Of a stretch of 16,346 nt of DNA, positions 7,649 to 14,900 are shown one piece after another; position 1 is the first letter of the stretch, and each line of letters starts with the position of its first letter. The notes beneath the pieces were generated by a model, which saw only the letters and a list, made by a program, of their open reading frames with translations, searched no databases and was not told where the DNA came from. Source of the stretch: Gammaproteobacteria bacterium UBA2168 (GTDB lineage Bacteria; Pseudomonadota; Gammaproteobacteria; Pseudomonadales; Azotimanducaceae); NCBI GenBank assembly GCA_002327525.1, contig DCWG01000129.1, forward strand, positions 10,988 to 27,333, given 5' to 3'. The position numbers and the translations under genes are program-made.

Positions 7649-7685
7649 GTTACCTATGGTTGCATTGTATGTTACCGATGGTAAC
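7649..7685. promoter_or_regulatory. Pair of palindromic operator-like sites GTTACC-N3-GGTAAC
   Basis: A perfect inverted repeat GTTACC-GAT-GGTAAC at 7671-7685 and a partly matching copy GTTACC-TAT-GGTTGC at 7649-7663. Their centres are 22 bp apart, two helical turns, as expected for cooperative binding of two dimers. A minus-strand -10-like CATAAT (7691-7686), with a weak TTGTTC 18 bases upstream, would start transcription inside the sites, suggesting repression of the hydrolase/nitrile hydratase unit. The regulator is not in the window. Confidence 0.5.
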
Positions 7686-7760
7686 ATTATGCTCATAGAG
7701 TGATGACGCGAACAAAGTCCGGGAGATTATCGCCGCGTCTGAGACCTCTGAACAGTTGTC

Positions 7761-7807
7761 GAGGGGTACCCGAATTCCCCCCCCTCCCTTCCCCTCGGGT
7801 ATCCCTC
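7761..7807. repeat. Imperfect 13-bp inverted repeat with a C-rich (G4-forming) loop
   Basis: The arms GAGGGGTACCCGA (7761-7773) and TCGGGTATCCCTC (7795-7807) pair over 13 positions with one G-T wobble. The 21-base loop is almost pure pyrimidine. On the minus strand it reads GGGG-AA-GGG-A-GGGGGGGG (7794-7777), a canonical G-quadruplex pattern. It is part of the non-coding interval between the MFS gene and the hydrolase. Confidence 0.6.
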
Positions 7808-7824
7808 CGTTCTTCCCCTCCTTG

Positions 7825-7865
7825 GTAGGTCGGGGTTCGGGATCACTAGATCCCAACCCCCCTAC
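7825..7865. repeat. Long imperfect hairpin downstream of the MFS gene
   Basis: GTAGG (7825-7829), GGGGTT (7832-7837) and GGGATC (7839-7844) pair with GATCCC (7849-7854), AACCCC (7855-7860) and CCTAC (7861-7865) around an ACTA loop: 17 base pairs with TC and C bulges. It begins 23 bases after the MFS stop on the minus strand, where a terminator would be expected, but no T-tract follows on that strand. On the plus strand it is followed by a T/C-rich stretch. The outer CTTGGTAG (7821-7828) also matches CTACCAAG (7893-7900) in inverted orientation. Confidence 0.55.
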
Positions 7866-7888
7866 GCTTTTCTTGTCTCTTTCAGGCC

Positions 7889-9049
7889 CTATCTACCAAG
7901 CGTCCCACTAGATCTCCATGCCGCCGTGAACGGGATATTCACGAGATAGGCAACACCCCCCGCGACAAGGGCAAGGCCCGGCTCGGCGTACAGGTCGATC
8001 AGCCACCAACCAAGCAGCGGTCCCAACGCTGAGCCCAGGTCGTTCGCGGTTACGTAGCGCGCATAGGCCGCCGAGCGGCGCATCGAGGCAGTGCCTGCCA
8101 CCCCCGCCTGCAGCGCGGTGCCCGCGACGAAAAACAGCATCACAGCTGCCGTGAACAGCCACCACACGAGCCCCGCCGCGGCCACGATCAAACTCAAGCC
8201 CCCGATACCGAAAAACAGTGAAGCGGCAACCGGCAGACCAAGCCGATCGGTCACCGCACCCAGCCAGGGTGCGGCGACGCTATCCAGCACGTACCGCACA
8301 GCCAGCAGTGCTCCCGTGAGCGTCGCCGCGCTCATCCAGCCATCTTCCGTGACATATTCACCTAGCGAGGCTCCGAGGGTCGCCATCACCAGTCCCGGCC
8401 CCACCATCCCAAGTGTGAAACCCTGCCAGTTGAGCCCAGAACCGGCGATCGTCGGCGCCCCCGGTTCGCTTGCCGGAAAGGTCCTGAATCCGATCCCGGC
8501 GAGCCACACGGCAGGAAGACTCAGCACCGCGAGCGTGAGCATGCCGGTGCTGAACCCGAGCAGATCCACCAAAAGCGCACCACCGAACAGGCCCGCGGCG
8601 GAGCCAGCCCTCGAAATGCCATTCATTAGTCCCATCGTCCAGCCCGCTTCGCTCACCGGTACGTCGTACATGACACTCTGCACGCCATAGTGGCGGATGA
8701 ACGACCACGACAAACCCCAGGCGAGTCTGGCGACCAGCAGCACGCTGAACAGGCTGGTGAACACATACGCCGCAGTGGTCAACACACCCAGCACGAACGC
8801 CGCGAGAAGCAAAGGGCGCTGGGGCACGATGTCGGATAGACGATGCGCCAGCGCGTTGGTCGCAAGGCGCACTATACGGTTGGCCGCCAGCAGCACGCCG
8901 ACCTGGAGCCCGGTTATCCCGAGTTCGGTGTAGTACACCGGCAGCACGGCGTACAGCACCTGATCTCCGAGCAGGGAGAACGCGGTTGCGGCGGCGATGA
9001 AGAAAACCGGCCGGCGATCCGGCGGTCCTGCTGGACGCTTCTGGTTCAC
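7889..9049 (-). CDS. MFS transporter, about 12 membrane helices
   Basis: A 386-residue integral inner-membrane protein. After a short basic N-terminus (NQKRPAGPPDRRP) it shows successive hydrophobic segments, for example VFFIAAATAFSLLGDQVLYAV, PLLLAAFVLGVLTTAAYVF, SVLLVARLAWGLSWSFI, AAGLFGGALLVDLLGF, GMLTLAVLSLPAVWLAGIGF, WWLFTAAVMLFFVAGTAL and LGPLLGWWLIDLY, with a central break near residue 190. This is the major facilitator superfamily layout with two six-helix halves. The N-terminal half contains the family loop GVLLAANRIVRLATNALAHRLSD between helices 2 and 3. Substrate and direction are unknown; the catabolic neighbours suggest uptake or efflux of a small organic compound. The GTG start at 9049 lies only 20 bases from the start of the divergent crotonase gene, so the promoters must overlap the opposite coding regions. 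Confidence 0.88.
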   Translation of the reverse strand: MNQKRPAGPPDRRPVFFIAAATAFSLLGDQVLYAVLPVYYTELGITGLQVGVLLAANRIVRLATNALAHRLSDIVPQRPLLLAAFVLGVLTTAAYVFTSLFSVLLVARLAWGLSWSFIRHYGVQSVMYDVPVSEAGWTMGLMNGISRAGSAAGLFGGALLVDLLGFSTGMLTLAVLSLPAVWLAGIGFRTFPASEPGAPTIAGSGLNWQGFTLGMVGPGLVMATLGASLGEYVTEDGWMSAATLTGALLAVRYVLDSVAAPWLGAVTDRLGLPVAASLFFGIGGLSLIVAAAGLVWWLFTAAVMLFFVAGTALQAGVAGTASMRRSAAYARYVTANDLGSALGPLLGWWLIDLYAEPGLALVAGGVAYLVNIPFTAAWRSSGTLGR

Positions 9050-9069
9050 GCCGCTATGTTAACCCCGAG

Positions 9070-9882
9070 TTGCACACTTCAGGGGAACGCGAGATCGACT
9101 ACCAGCACCTCACCGTATCCCGAGACGGTCACATCGCCACTGTCACGTTCAACAGACCCGACAAGGCCAATGCGCTGCACTACGATCATTTGACGGAAAT
9201 CGAGCATGCCGCGCTTTCCTTCCGTGAAGACGCCGACACTCGGGCGGTCGTGTTCACCGGCGCCGGCAAACACTTCTCGAGTGGCGCCGATCTCACCGAT
9301 ACCGGGAAGGCGTACCGGGTACCGCTCGTACAACGCAGGCGACGCATACGCGTCGGCGAGCGCGCCATTCGCGCACTGCGCGGCATCGACCAGATCACAA
9401 TCGCGGCATGGAATGGCGCCGCGATGGGCGGAGGGGCTTGTGTCGCAACGGCACTGGACCTTCGCATCGGTGCCGACGATTGTTTCATCCAGTATCCCGA
9501 GATCGACATTGGCGTAAACCTCATGTGGCAGAGCCTGCCACTGATCACGCAACTGGTGGGGCCGGCGAGAGCCAAACGGCTGGTCGCGGGAGGTGAGCGC
9601 GTGTACGCGCAGACCCTGGAACGCTGGGGTGTTTTGGATGACCTGGTGCCCCGTGCCGATCTGCTCGAGAAGGCTCGCGAACTGGCCGCCTTCTACGCCG
9701 GCAAACCTCCGATCGCCGCGCAGATGATAAAACAGAGCGTAAACCACCTACTCGACGCTCTGAGTCAGTCCATCATGCACATGGACGCCGACCAGAACCT
9801 GTACACGCAGACGAGTGACGATCGCAGGCAGGCAATCGAAGCTTATCTCGCCAAATCGAAGCCGACTTTCTCGGGCAACTGA
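9070..9882 (+). CDS. Enoyl-CoA hydratase/isomerase (crotonase) family protein
   Basis: A 270-residue cytosolic crotonase-fold enzyme acting on an acyl-CoA. N-terminal VTFNRPDKANAL and the two oxyanion-hole segments KHFSSGADL (67-75) and NGAAMGGGACV (115-125) are clear. The second catalytic Glu equivalent is present in FIQYPEIDIG (Glu144), but the position of the first Glu (GGGCELA in classical hydratases) is GGGACVA here, so ordinary hydration is doubtful; isomerase or other crotonase chemistry is possible. The C-terminal helices (LAAFYAGKPPIAAQMIKQSVN) fit the family. The only in-frame start is TTG at 9070 with a poor ribosome-binding site. It is divergent from the MFS gene and convergent with the Rieske gene, 28 bases away. 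Confidence 0.9.
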   Translation: MHTSGEREIDYQHLTVSRDGHIATVTFNRPDKANALHYDHLTEIEHAALSFREDADTRAVVFTGAGKHFSSGADLTDTGKAYRVPLVQRRRRIRVGERAIRALRGIDQITIAAWNGAAMGGGACVATALDLRIGADDCFIQYPEIDIGVNLMWQSLPLITQLVGPARAKRLVAGGERVYAQTLERWGVLDDLVPRADLLEKARELAAFYAGKPPIAAQMIKQSVNHLLDALSQSIMHMDADQNLYTQTSDDRRQAIEAYLAKSKPTFSGN

Positions 9883-9910
9883 CCACCAAGCCAGTGCTGT
9901 AGTACCAGCA

Positions 9911-10762
9911 TCAGTCGGGTACGTGCAGAATCAGTTCACCGCCATCCTCACAAACCTCGGGACGCCGGATGAAACGGCAACTGCTGCCAGACACACACTC
10001 GCCACTGGCCAGGTCGAACTCGTAGCCATGCCATGGACAATGCACTTTGCCATTTTCTATGGGAGCTGCATCGAGCGGGCCCAGAAGGTGCGGACACAGG
10101 GCGGGAAACGCGACCCAGCCATTGTCGATCCGCGCAATGCGAAACTCACGACCGCTGTGTTGCGCGATCAACGCCTCTCCCCGATCGAGCCGTTCACGCA
10201 ACTCGTCGCTACGGCCGATCACGATGTCACCCGCCCGAAGCGGTTCGATGCGCCGATTAAGCTGCCTTGCGCGCTGCACCATCATCGGCACGTCCCCATC
10301 GTAGAGCGTCTCATACGCGCGGGCATAGGCCTGGCCTACTTTCGCCCGCGCTTCTGCGGGCACATCCGGAACGAAAAAATCCACGTTGATGTCCACGCGC
10401 TCCGGCCCGATTTCGAATGCATGCGTCCAGATCTCGGCACCCCTGGCGGGGCCTTCCAGATTGCGTGTGATCCAGCGCCGCAGTTCTATATCCAGCCGCA
10501 ATTCGATCAACAGCGTCTGCCCGCCGGGATTGGTCATCTCTGCACGCCAGCCCCAGGCACCGTAGTCGAGGCACCGAATGGATGTGAAGCTGGAGGCGTG
10601 CACGTAAGGCAGGTGTTCCCAGTCGAGGACATTTTCGTACATGCGCTCGAGCGTCACCGGAAACACTCTTCGATAGGTGCCGACATGGGCGATGGCGGAG
10701 CCCGGATAAGGGCCGCTCACAGCACCGTCAGGCATGATACTTACCAGCACGGCCCTGCTCAT
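9911..10762 (-). CDS. Rieske non-heme iron oxygenase with inverted domain order
   Basis: A 283-residue cytosolic protein with both parts of a ring-hydroxylating-type oxygenase. The N-terminal half holds the mononuclear-iron motif NVLDWEHLPYVH (residues 44-55), matching N-x2-D-x2-H-x4-H (His50 and His55 as ligands, Asp47 as bridge). It also holds a plausible third ligand Asp in YDGDVPMMVQRARQLN (Asp155 or Asp157). The C-terminal part holds a complete Rieske [2Fe-2S] site: CPH (Cys223, His225), 16 residues, CPWH (Cys242, His245), followed by GYEFDLASGECV. In known oxygenases of this family the Rieske domain comes first, so the order is permuted. The protein is also short (usual length 350-450). 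ATG at 10762 with a GGAAG ribosome-binding site at about 8 bases. No reductase partner is adjacent; substrate unknown. Confidence 0.88.
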   Translation of the reverse strand: MSRAVLVSIMPDGAVSGPYPGSAIAHVGTYRRVFPVTLERMYENVLDWEHLPYVHASSFTSIRCLDYGAWGWRAEMTNPGGQTLLIELRLDIELRRWITRNLEGPARGAEIWTHAFEIGPERVDINVDFFVPDVPAEARAKVGQAYARAYETLYDGDVPMMVQRARQLNRRIEPLRAGDIVIGRSDELRERLDRGEALIAQHSGREFRIARIDNGWVAFPALCPHLLGPLDAAPIENGKVHCPWHGYEFDLASGECVSGSSCRFIRRPEVCEDGGELILHVPD

Positions 10763-10819
10763 CCAAATTCTTCCGGAGCTGCCATCGAAAACAGGCGGAA
10801 CAGACGTTGTCGGACAGGA

Positions 10820-10928
10820 TTGACAAGGCTCCCGATGATTTGTTCATATCATAGGCAGGGGAGGAAAGGGAGAACACACTGCGTGTCTCCTGATCCACGA
10901 GCGGCCGGCATCTGCCGGCCGTTTTTTT
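10820..10928 (+). ncRNA. Candidate small RNA or attenuated leader ending in a strong terminator
   Basis: The divergent gap between the Rieske and Gfo/Idh genes contains a plus-strand TTGACA (10820-10825) and TATCAT (10847-10852, spacing 21, longer than ideal). A purine-rich start follows, then a hairpin GGAG-A-ACAC / GTGT-CTCC (10869-10890, loop ACTGC, one bulge), then the terminator at 10902-10928. A transcript of about 65-70 bases would result, with no convincing coding sequence. No plus-strand gene ends just upstream, so the terminator must serve either this short RNA or attenuation of the downstream dehydrogenase gene. The promoter is uncertain. Confidence 0.4.
10902..10928 (+). terminator. 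Rho-independent terminator
   Basis: CGGCCGGCA (10902-10910) pairs perfectly with TGCCGGCCG (10913-10921), effective loop ATCT, immediately followed by seven T (10922-10928). It lies 28 bases before the dehydrogenase start, not after any plus-strand gene. Confidence 0.85.
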
Positions 10929-10956
10929 CCCTTGAAAACGACGAGGACCTGCGCCG

Positions 10957-11943
10957 ATGGCCCCACCTATTCGTTTCGGCACGTTGGGAGTCGCACGTAT
11001 CACACCGCGCGCCCTGACCCGCCCCGCAGACTATGCCCCAGAAGTGGCCGTGGTTGCAGTGGCGGCCCGCGATCGCGGCCGTGCCGATGACTTCGCCCGA
11101 GACGAACACATTCGATACGTACTGGACGACTATCAGGGCGTCATCGATCACGAACGAGTCAACGCTATCTACAATCCACTCGTGATTTCACTACACAAGG
11201 AGTGGACGCTGCGCGCGCTCGAGGCAGGGAAACATGTGCTGTGTGAGAAGTCGTTTGCGTTGAATGAGGGGCAGGCGCGCACGATGGCGGACGCGGCCGC
11301 TGAGAGCGGACTCGTACTGATGGATGCCTTTCACTACCGCTATCACCCCGTTTTCCGGCGCGCGAAGGAACTCATCGTCAGCGGCGCCATCGGCACGATC
11401 GAACACATAGAAGCCTCTTTTCACGTTCCGGTACGCGATCGGAACGACATCCGCATGCAATACCCGCTCGGCGGCGGGGTGACCATGGACATCGGCTGCT
11501 ATCCCATCTCCTGGATACGTCACCTCACCGACGAGGAACCGGAGGTGACCGATGCTGCCGCCGTGGAAGGCCCACCAGACATCGATCTCAAGCTGGAAGC
11601 GCATTATCGTTTTCCATCCGGCATCACCGCGGCTACATCCGGAGACATGTCGCCGGACGCGAAGTTTCGCGCCGACCTGACAGTCACCGGCAGTGACGGC
11701 ACTCTGACCGTCAACAATCCGCTGGCACCGCAGACGGGGCATGCCATCACCACCACGACCGCGACCGGCACCTCCACCGAGACCCTGGACCGCCGCCCGA
11801 CCTACGACTACCAGATGGATGCCTTCATCGACGCCGTGCTCAACGGCACCAAACCACTTACGGATGCCGAGGATGCGGTGAAACAGATGCGCGTGATCGA
11901 TGCCTGCTACACGGCGGCCGGGCTAACGCCTCGAGGCAACTAG
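10957..11943 (+). CDS. Gfo/Idh/MocA-family NAD(P)-dependent oxidoreductase
   Basis: A 328-residue cytosolic dehydrogenase of the glucose-fructose oxidoreductase/inositol dehydrogenase family, typically oxidising or reducing a sugar, cyclitol or dihydrodiol. The N-terminal Rossmann fold is IRFGTLGVARITPRAL with VAVAARD; YNPLVISLHKEW and the signature CEKSFALN (the conserved EK catalytic lysine) follow. The C-terminal domain has DAFHYRYHPVFRRAKELI, GGGVTMDIGCYPISWIR (with the conserved Asp-x-x-x-Tyr/His-type segment) and a final YDYQMDAFIDAVLNG. The Rossmann glycine motif reads GTLGVA, slightly relaxed. ATG at 10957 has a GAGGA ribosome-binding site at about 9 bases. It is preceded by the orphan terminator, so it may be controlled by attenuation, and its TAG overlaps the ileS stop. 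Close homologues are often annotated as trans-1,2-dihydrobenzene-1,2-diol dehydrogenase-like; substrate unproven. Confidence 0.92.
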   Translation: MAPPIRFGTLGVARITPRALTRPADYAPEVAVVAVAARDRGRADDFARDEHIRYVLDDYQGVIDHERVNAIYNPLVISLHKEWTLRALEAGKHVLCEKSFALNEGQARTMADAAAESGLVLMDAFHYRYHPVFRRAKELIVSGAIGTIEHIEASFHVPVRDRNDIRMQYPLGGGVTMDIGCYPISWIRHLTDEEPEVTDAAAVEGPPDIDLKLEAHYRFPSGITAATSGDMSPDAKFRADLTVTGSDGTLTVNNPLAPQTGHAITTTTATGTSTETLDRRPTYDYQMDAFIDAVLNGTKPLTDAEDAVKQMRVIDACYTAAGLTPRGN

Positions 11944-14900
11944 CCCGGGTAGACCGCGCGTGTCACGGTAAACCTGAACGCCTCACCGTCGATTTCACAC
12001 TCGCTGCCGTCCTCGAGCCACGGGTCATGCTCGAGTGTAGTCGCGAGCGTCTCGCTCATCAGATATTCACGGTGCCTGTCAACGGCCGCCAGCAACGCAT
12101 CGTCGCCTTGATAGCGCACAACGATTCGATCTGCCACGTGCAGACCCTTGTCCTTGCGCGCGCGCTGGATGCGATTGACGATTTGACGGGCCCATCCGTC
12201 TTCGATGAGCTCCTCGGTCAGCGTGCAATCAAGCACAGCGGCGATATGCGTATTCGACACCACGTCCGTACCATCGCGTGGGTGCTGCAACACCTCGATC
12301 TCACTGCTGTCGAAACGCTCACCGTCGATTTCGATGAAGCCCTCGCCCTGGAATCGTGCGATGGCATCGGAATCGAGTTCGCGTATGGCCTGCTGGAAGG
12401 TCTTCATACGCTTGCCAAGACGCTTACCTAGCACCGGAAAATTCGGCTTCGCAATCAGCTCGATGTACTTCTCCTCCTGTACGTCGTAATCGACACGCTG
12501 CACGTTGAGTTCCGAGGCGACGTAGGTTTCGAGCTCGGCCAGTCCCTCCAGTAACTGTTCGTCACGGCTGATGATCGTGAGCGATGCCAGCGGAGTGCGC
12601 ACCCCGATCTTCACTTCCTCGCGTTTCTGCCGTCCGAGCAGGATGACATCCTGCATGCGCGACACCGCCTCCTCGAGTGGCAGATTGGCGTAGCCTGCCT
12701 CCGGCTCCGGGTAGTCGCAAAGGTGCACGGACTCCGGCTTGGGTGTCGGGTGGCTCAGGGCCGCCAGCTGTTGATAGATGTGCTCGGAGAGGAACGGTGA
12801 AAAAGGTGCCAAGACCTGACACAGTTCGTGGAGAGCCGTATACAGCGTGCTGTAGGCGGCAATCTTGTCCGCTGTGATGTCCTCACCCCAGAAACGGTCG
12901 CGATTCAGCCGAATGTACCAATTGGTCAGATCCTCGATGAAGTCGAACAACTTCGGTACCACGCTATACAGGTGATAACGCTCCATCTCATCGGCAACGC
13001 TCTTTTTCAGCGTCTGCAGGCGTGACAAGATCCAGCGATCGAGTGGGTTGTCACCATGGTGCAGTCCCTTGTCCGGCGACCATCGATCGATCTCGGCGTA
13101 CGTCCTCAGAAACGAGAAAGCGTTGTACCAGGGCAGCAGCGCGCGGCGCGTCATGTCACGGACACCGGAGTCGCTGAACCGCTGCTCCTCACCGCGCACG
13201 AGCCCCGAGTTGATCAGATACAGCCGCAACGCATCAGCCCCGTAGTTATCCATCAGCTCGTCGGGGGGGGTGTAGTTTCTCAGCCGTTTCGACATCTTCT
13301 TGCCGTCTTCCGCCATCACCATGCCGTTGACGATGACATTGCGGAAGGCGGGCTTGTCGTAGAGTGCCGCACCGAGCACGGTCAGTGTATAAAACCATCC
13401 CCGCGTCTGATCGAGACCTTCGGCGATGAATTCGGCCGGGAAACCCGCCTCAAAGATCTCCTCATTCTCGAACGGATAGTGCAGCTGCGCATAGGGCATG
13501 GAACCCGACTCGAACCAGCAATCGAGCACTTCCGGGATGCGCCGATACGTGCCCGGCTCGCCCTCTACTTCGAACGTCAGATCATCCACGTGTTCGCGGT
13601 GCAGGTCCGTGAGCCGCACCCCTGTGCGTTCACGCACCTCCTCGATGGACCCAAGGCAAACCTGGTTGCCTGTCTCATCATTGATCCAGATCGGAATGGG
13701 GGTGCCCCATACCCGATTGCGTGAGATGGCCCAATCGGTGACGCCCTCCAGCCAGTTGCCGAACCGGCCGTCCTTGATGTGTTCCGGCACCCAGTGCATC
13801 TGTTGGTTTACCGCCAGCAGCTTGTCCTGGATCTCGGTGACGCGAACGTACCATGAAGGTACTGCACGGTAGATCAGTGGCGTGTCCGAGCGATAGCAAT
13901 ACGGATAACTGTGCTCGACGGTATCGTGGCGATACAGCATGCCACTGTCCTTCAGGACGCGGATGATCTCCCGATCCGCATCCTTGACATACTGACCGGC
14001 AAAATCCGTCACCTCGTCGGTGAACAAGCCCTGCATCGTCACGGGACACACGAAAGCCTCGACGCCATTGTCAGCGAGTACGCGCTTATCATCCTCACCG
14101 AAGGCCGGGGCCTGATGCACCAACCCGGTGCCCTCGTCCGCGGTGACGTAGTCGTCCATCAGCACCTGAAAAGCGCCGCGTTCCGTTTCATGCTCGAAGT
14201 AGGGAAACAGCGGTTGATAGCGACGCCCCACGAGTTCGCGCCCTCTACAGCGCGCGGAAACCTCGAACTCTCCGTAGGCGGCGATTCGGTCCGCCGCGAA
14301 GTAGATCTGTCTGTCTACTCTTGGGTCATGAGCACGCACGTATTCGACGTCCGGACCCACGCAGACCGCCAGATTGCAAGGCAGCGTCCACGGCGTGGTG
14401 GTCCACGCGGCGAGGAACGCATCCTCGTCTGCCAGTTTCAGCAACACCGTGATCGCCGGGTCCTGCACGTCCATGTAGTTCGACGTCGCCTCGAAGTTGG
14501 ACAGCGGCGTTTCGAGCGCAGTGGACACCGGCATGATCTTGTTGCCTTTGTAGATCAGGCCCTTGTCCCAGAGTTGCTTGACTACCCACCACACACTCTC
14601 CATGTACCAGGCGTCCATGGTCTTGTAGTCATTCTCGAAGTCGACCCAGCGACCGAGACGCGTCACCGTGTGGCGCCATTGCTCGACATAGCGCTGCACG
14701 ATGGCCCGGCAGGCATCGTTGTAACCGGCAATACCCAGCTGTTCCACGGCAGCCTGCGCGGATAGTCCTAGCTGTTTGTCTATCTCGTGCTCGATGGGAA
14801 GCCCGTGGCAATCCCAGCCGAAGCGTCGCAGCACGTAACGGCCTTTCATGGTCCAGTAACGCGGTACGATGTCCTTGATGGTGCTGGCCACCAGGTGCCC

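Noticed and set aside
7650..7856. 68-codon minus-strand open frame in the structured interval
   Set aside because: Its codons run through both inverted repeats, the G-tract and the operators; low-complexity Gly/Pro/Lys content and no ribosome-binding site.
9815..11017. 400-codon plus-strand open frame across the Rieske gene
   Set aside because: It runs antisense to a protein with intact iron and Rieske motifs and crosses the terminator; no family resemblance.
13911..14765. Long plus-strand open frame inside ileS
   Set aside because: Antisense shadow of a conserved synthetase in GC-rich DNA; the same holds for the frames at 13056-13724 and 12027-12431.
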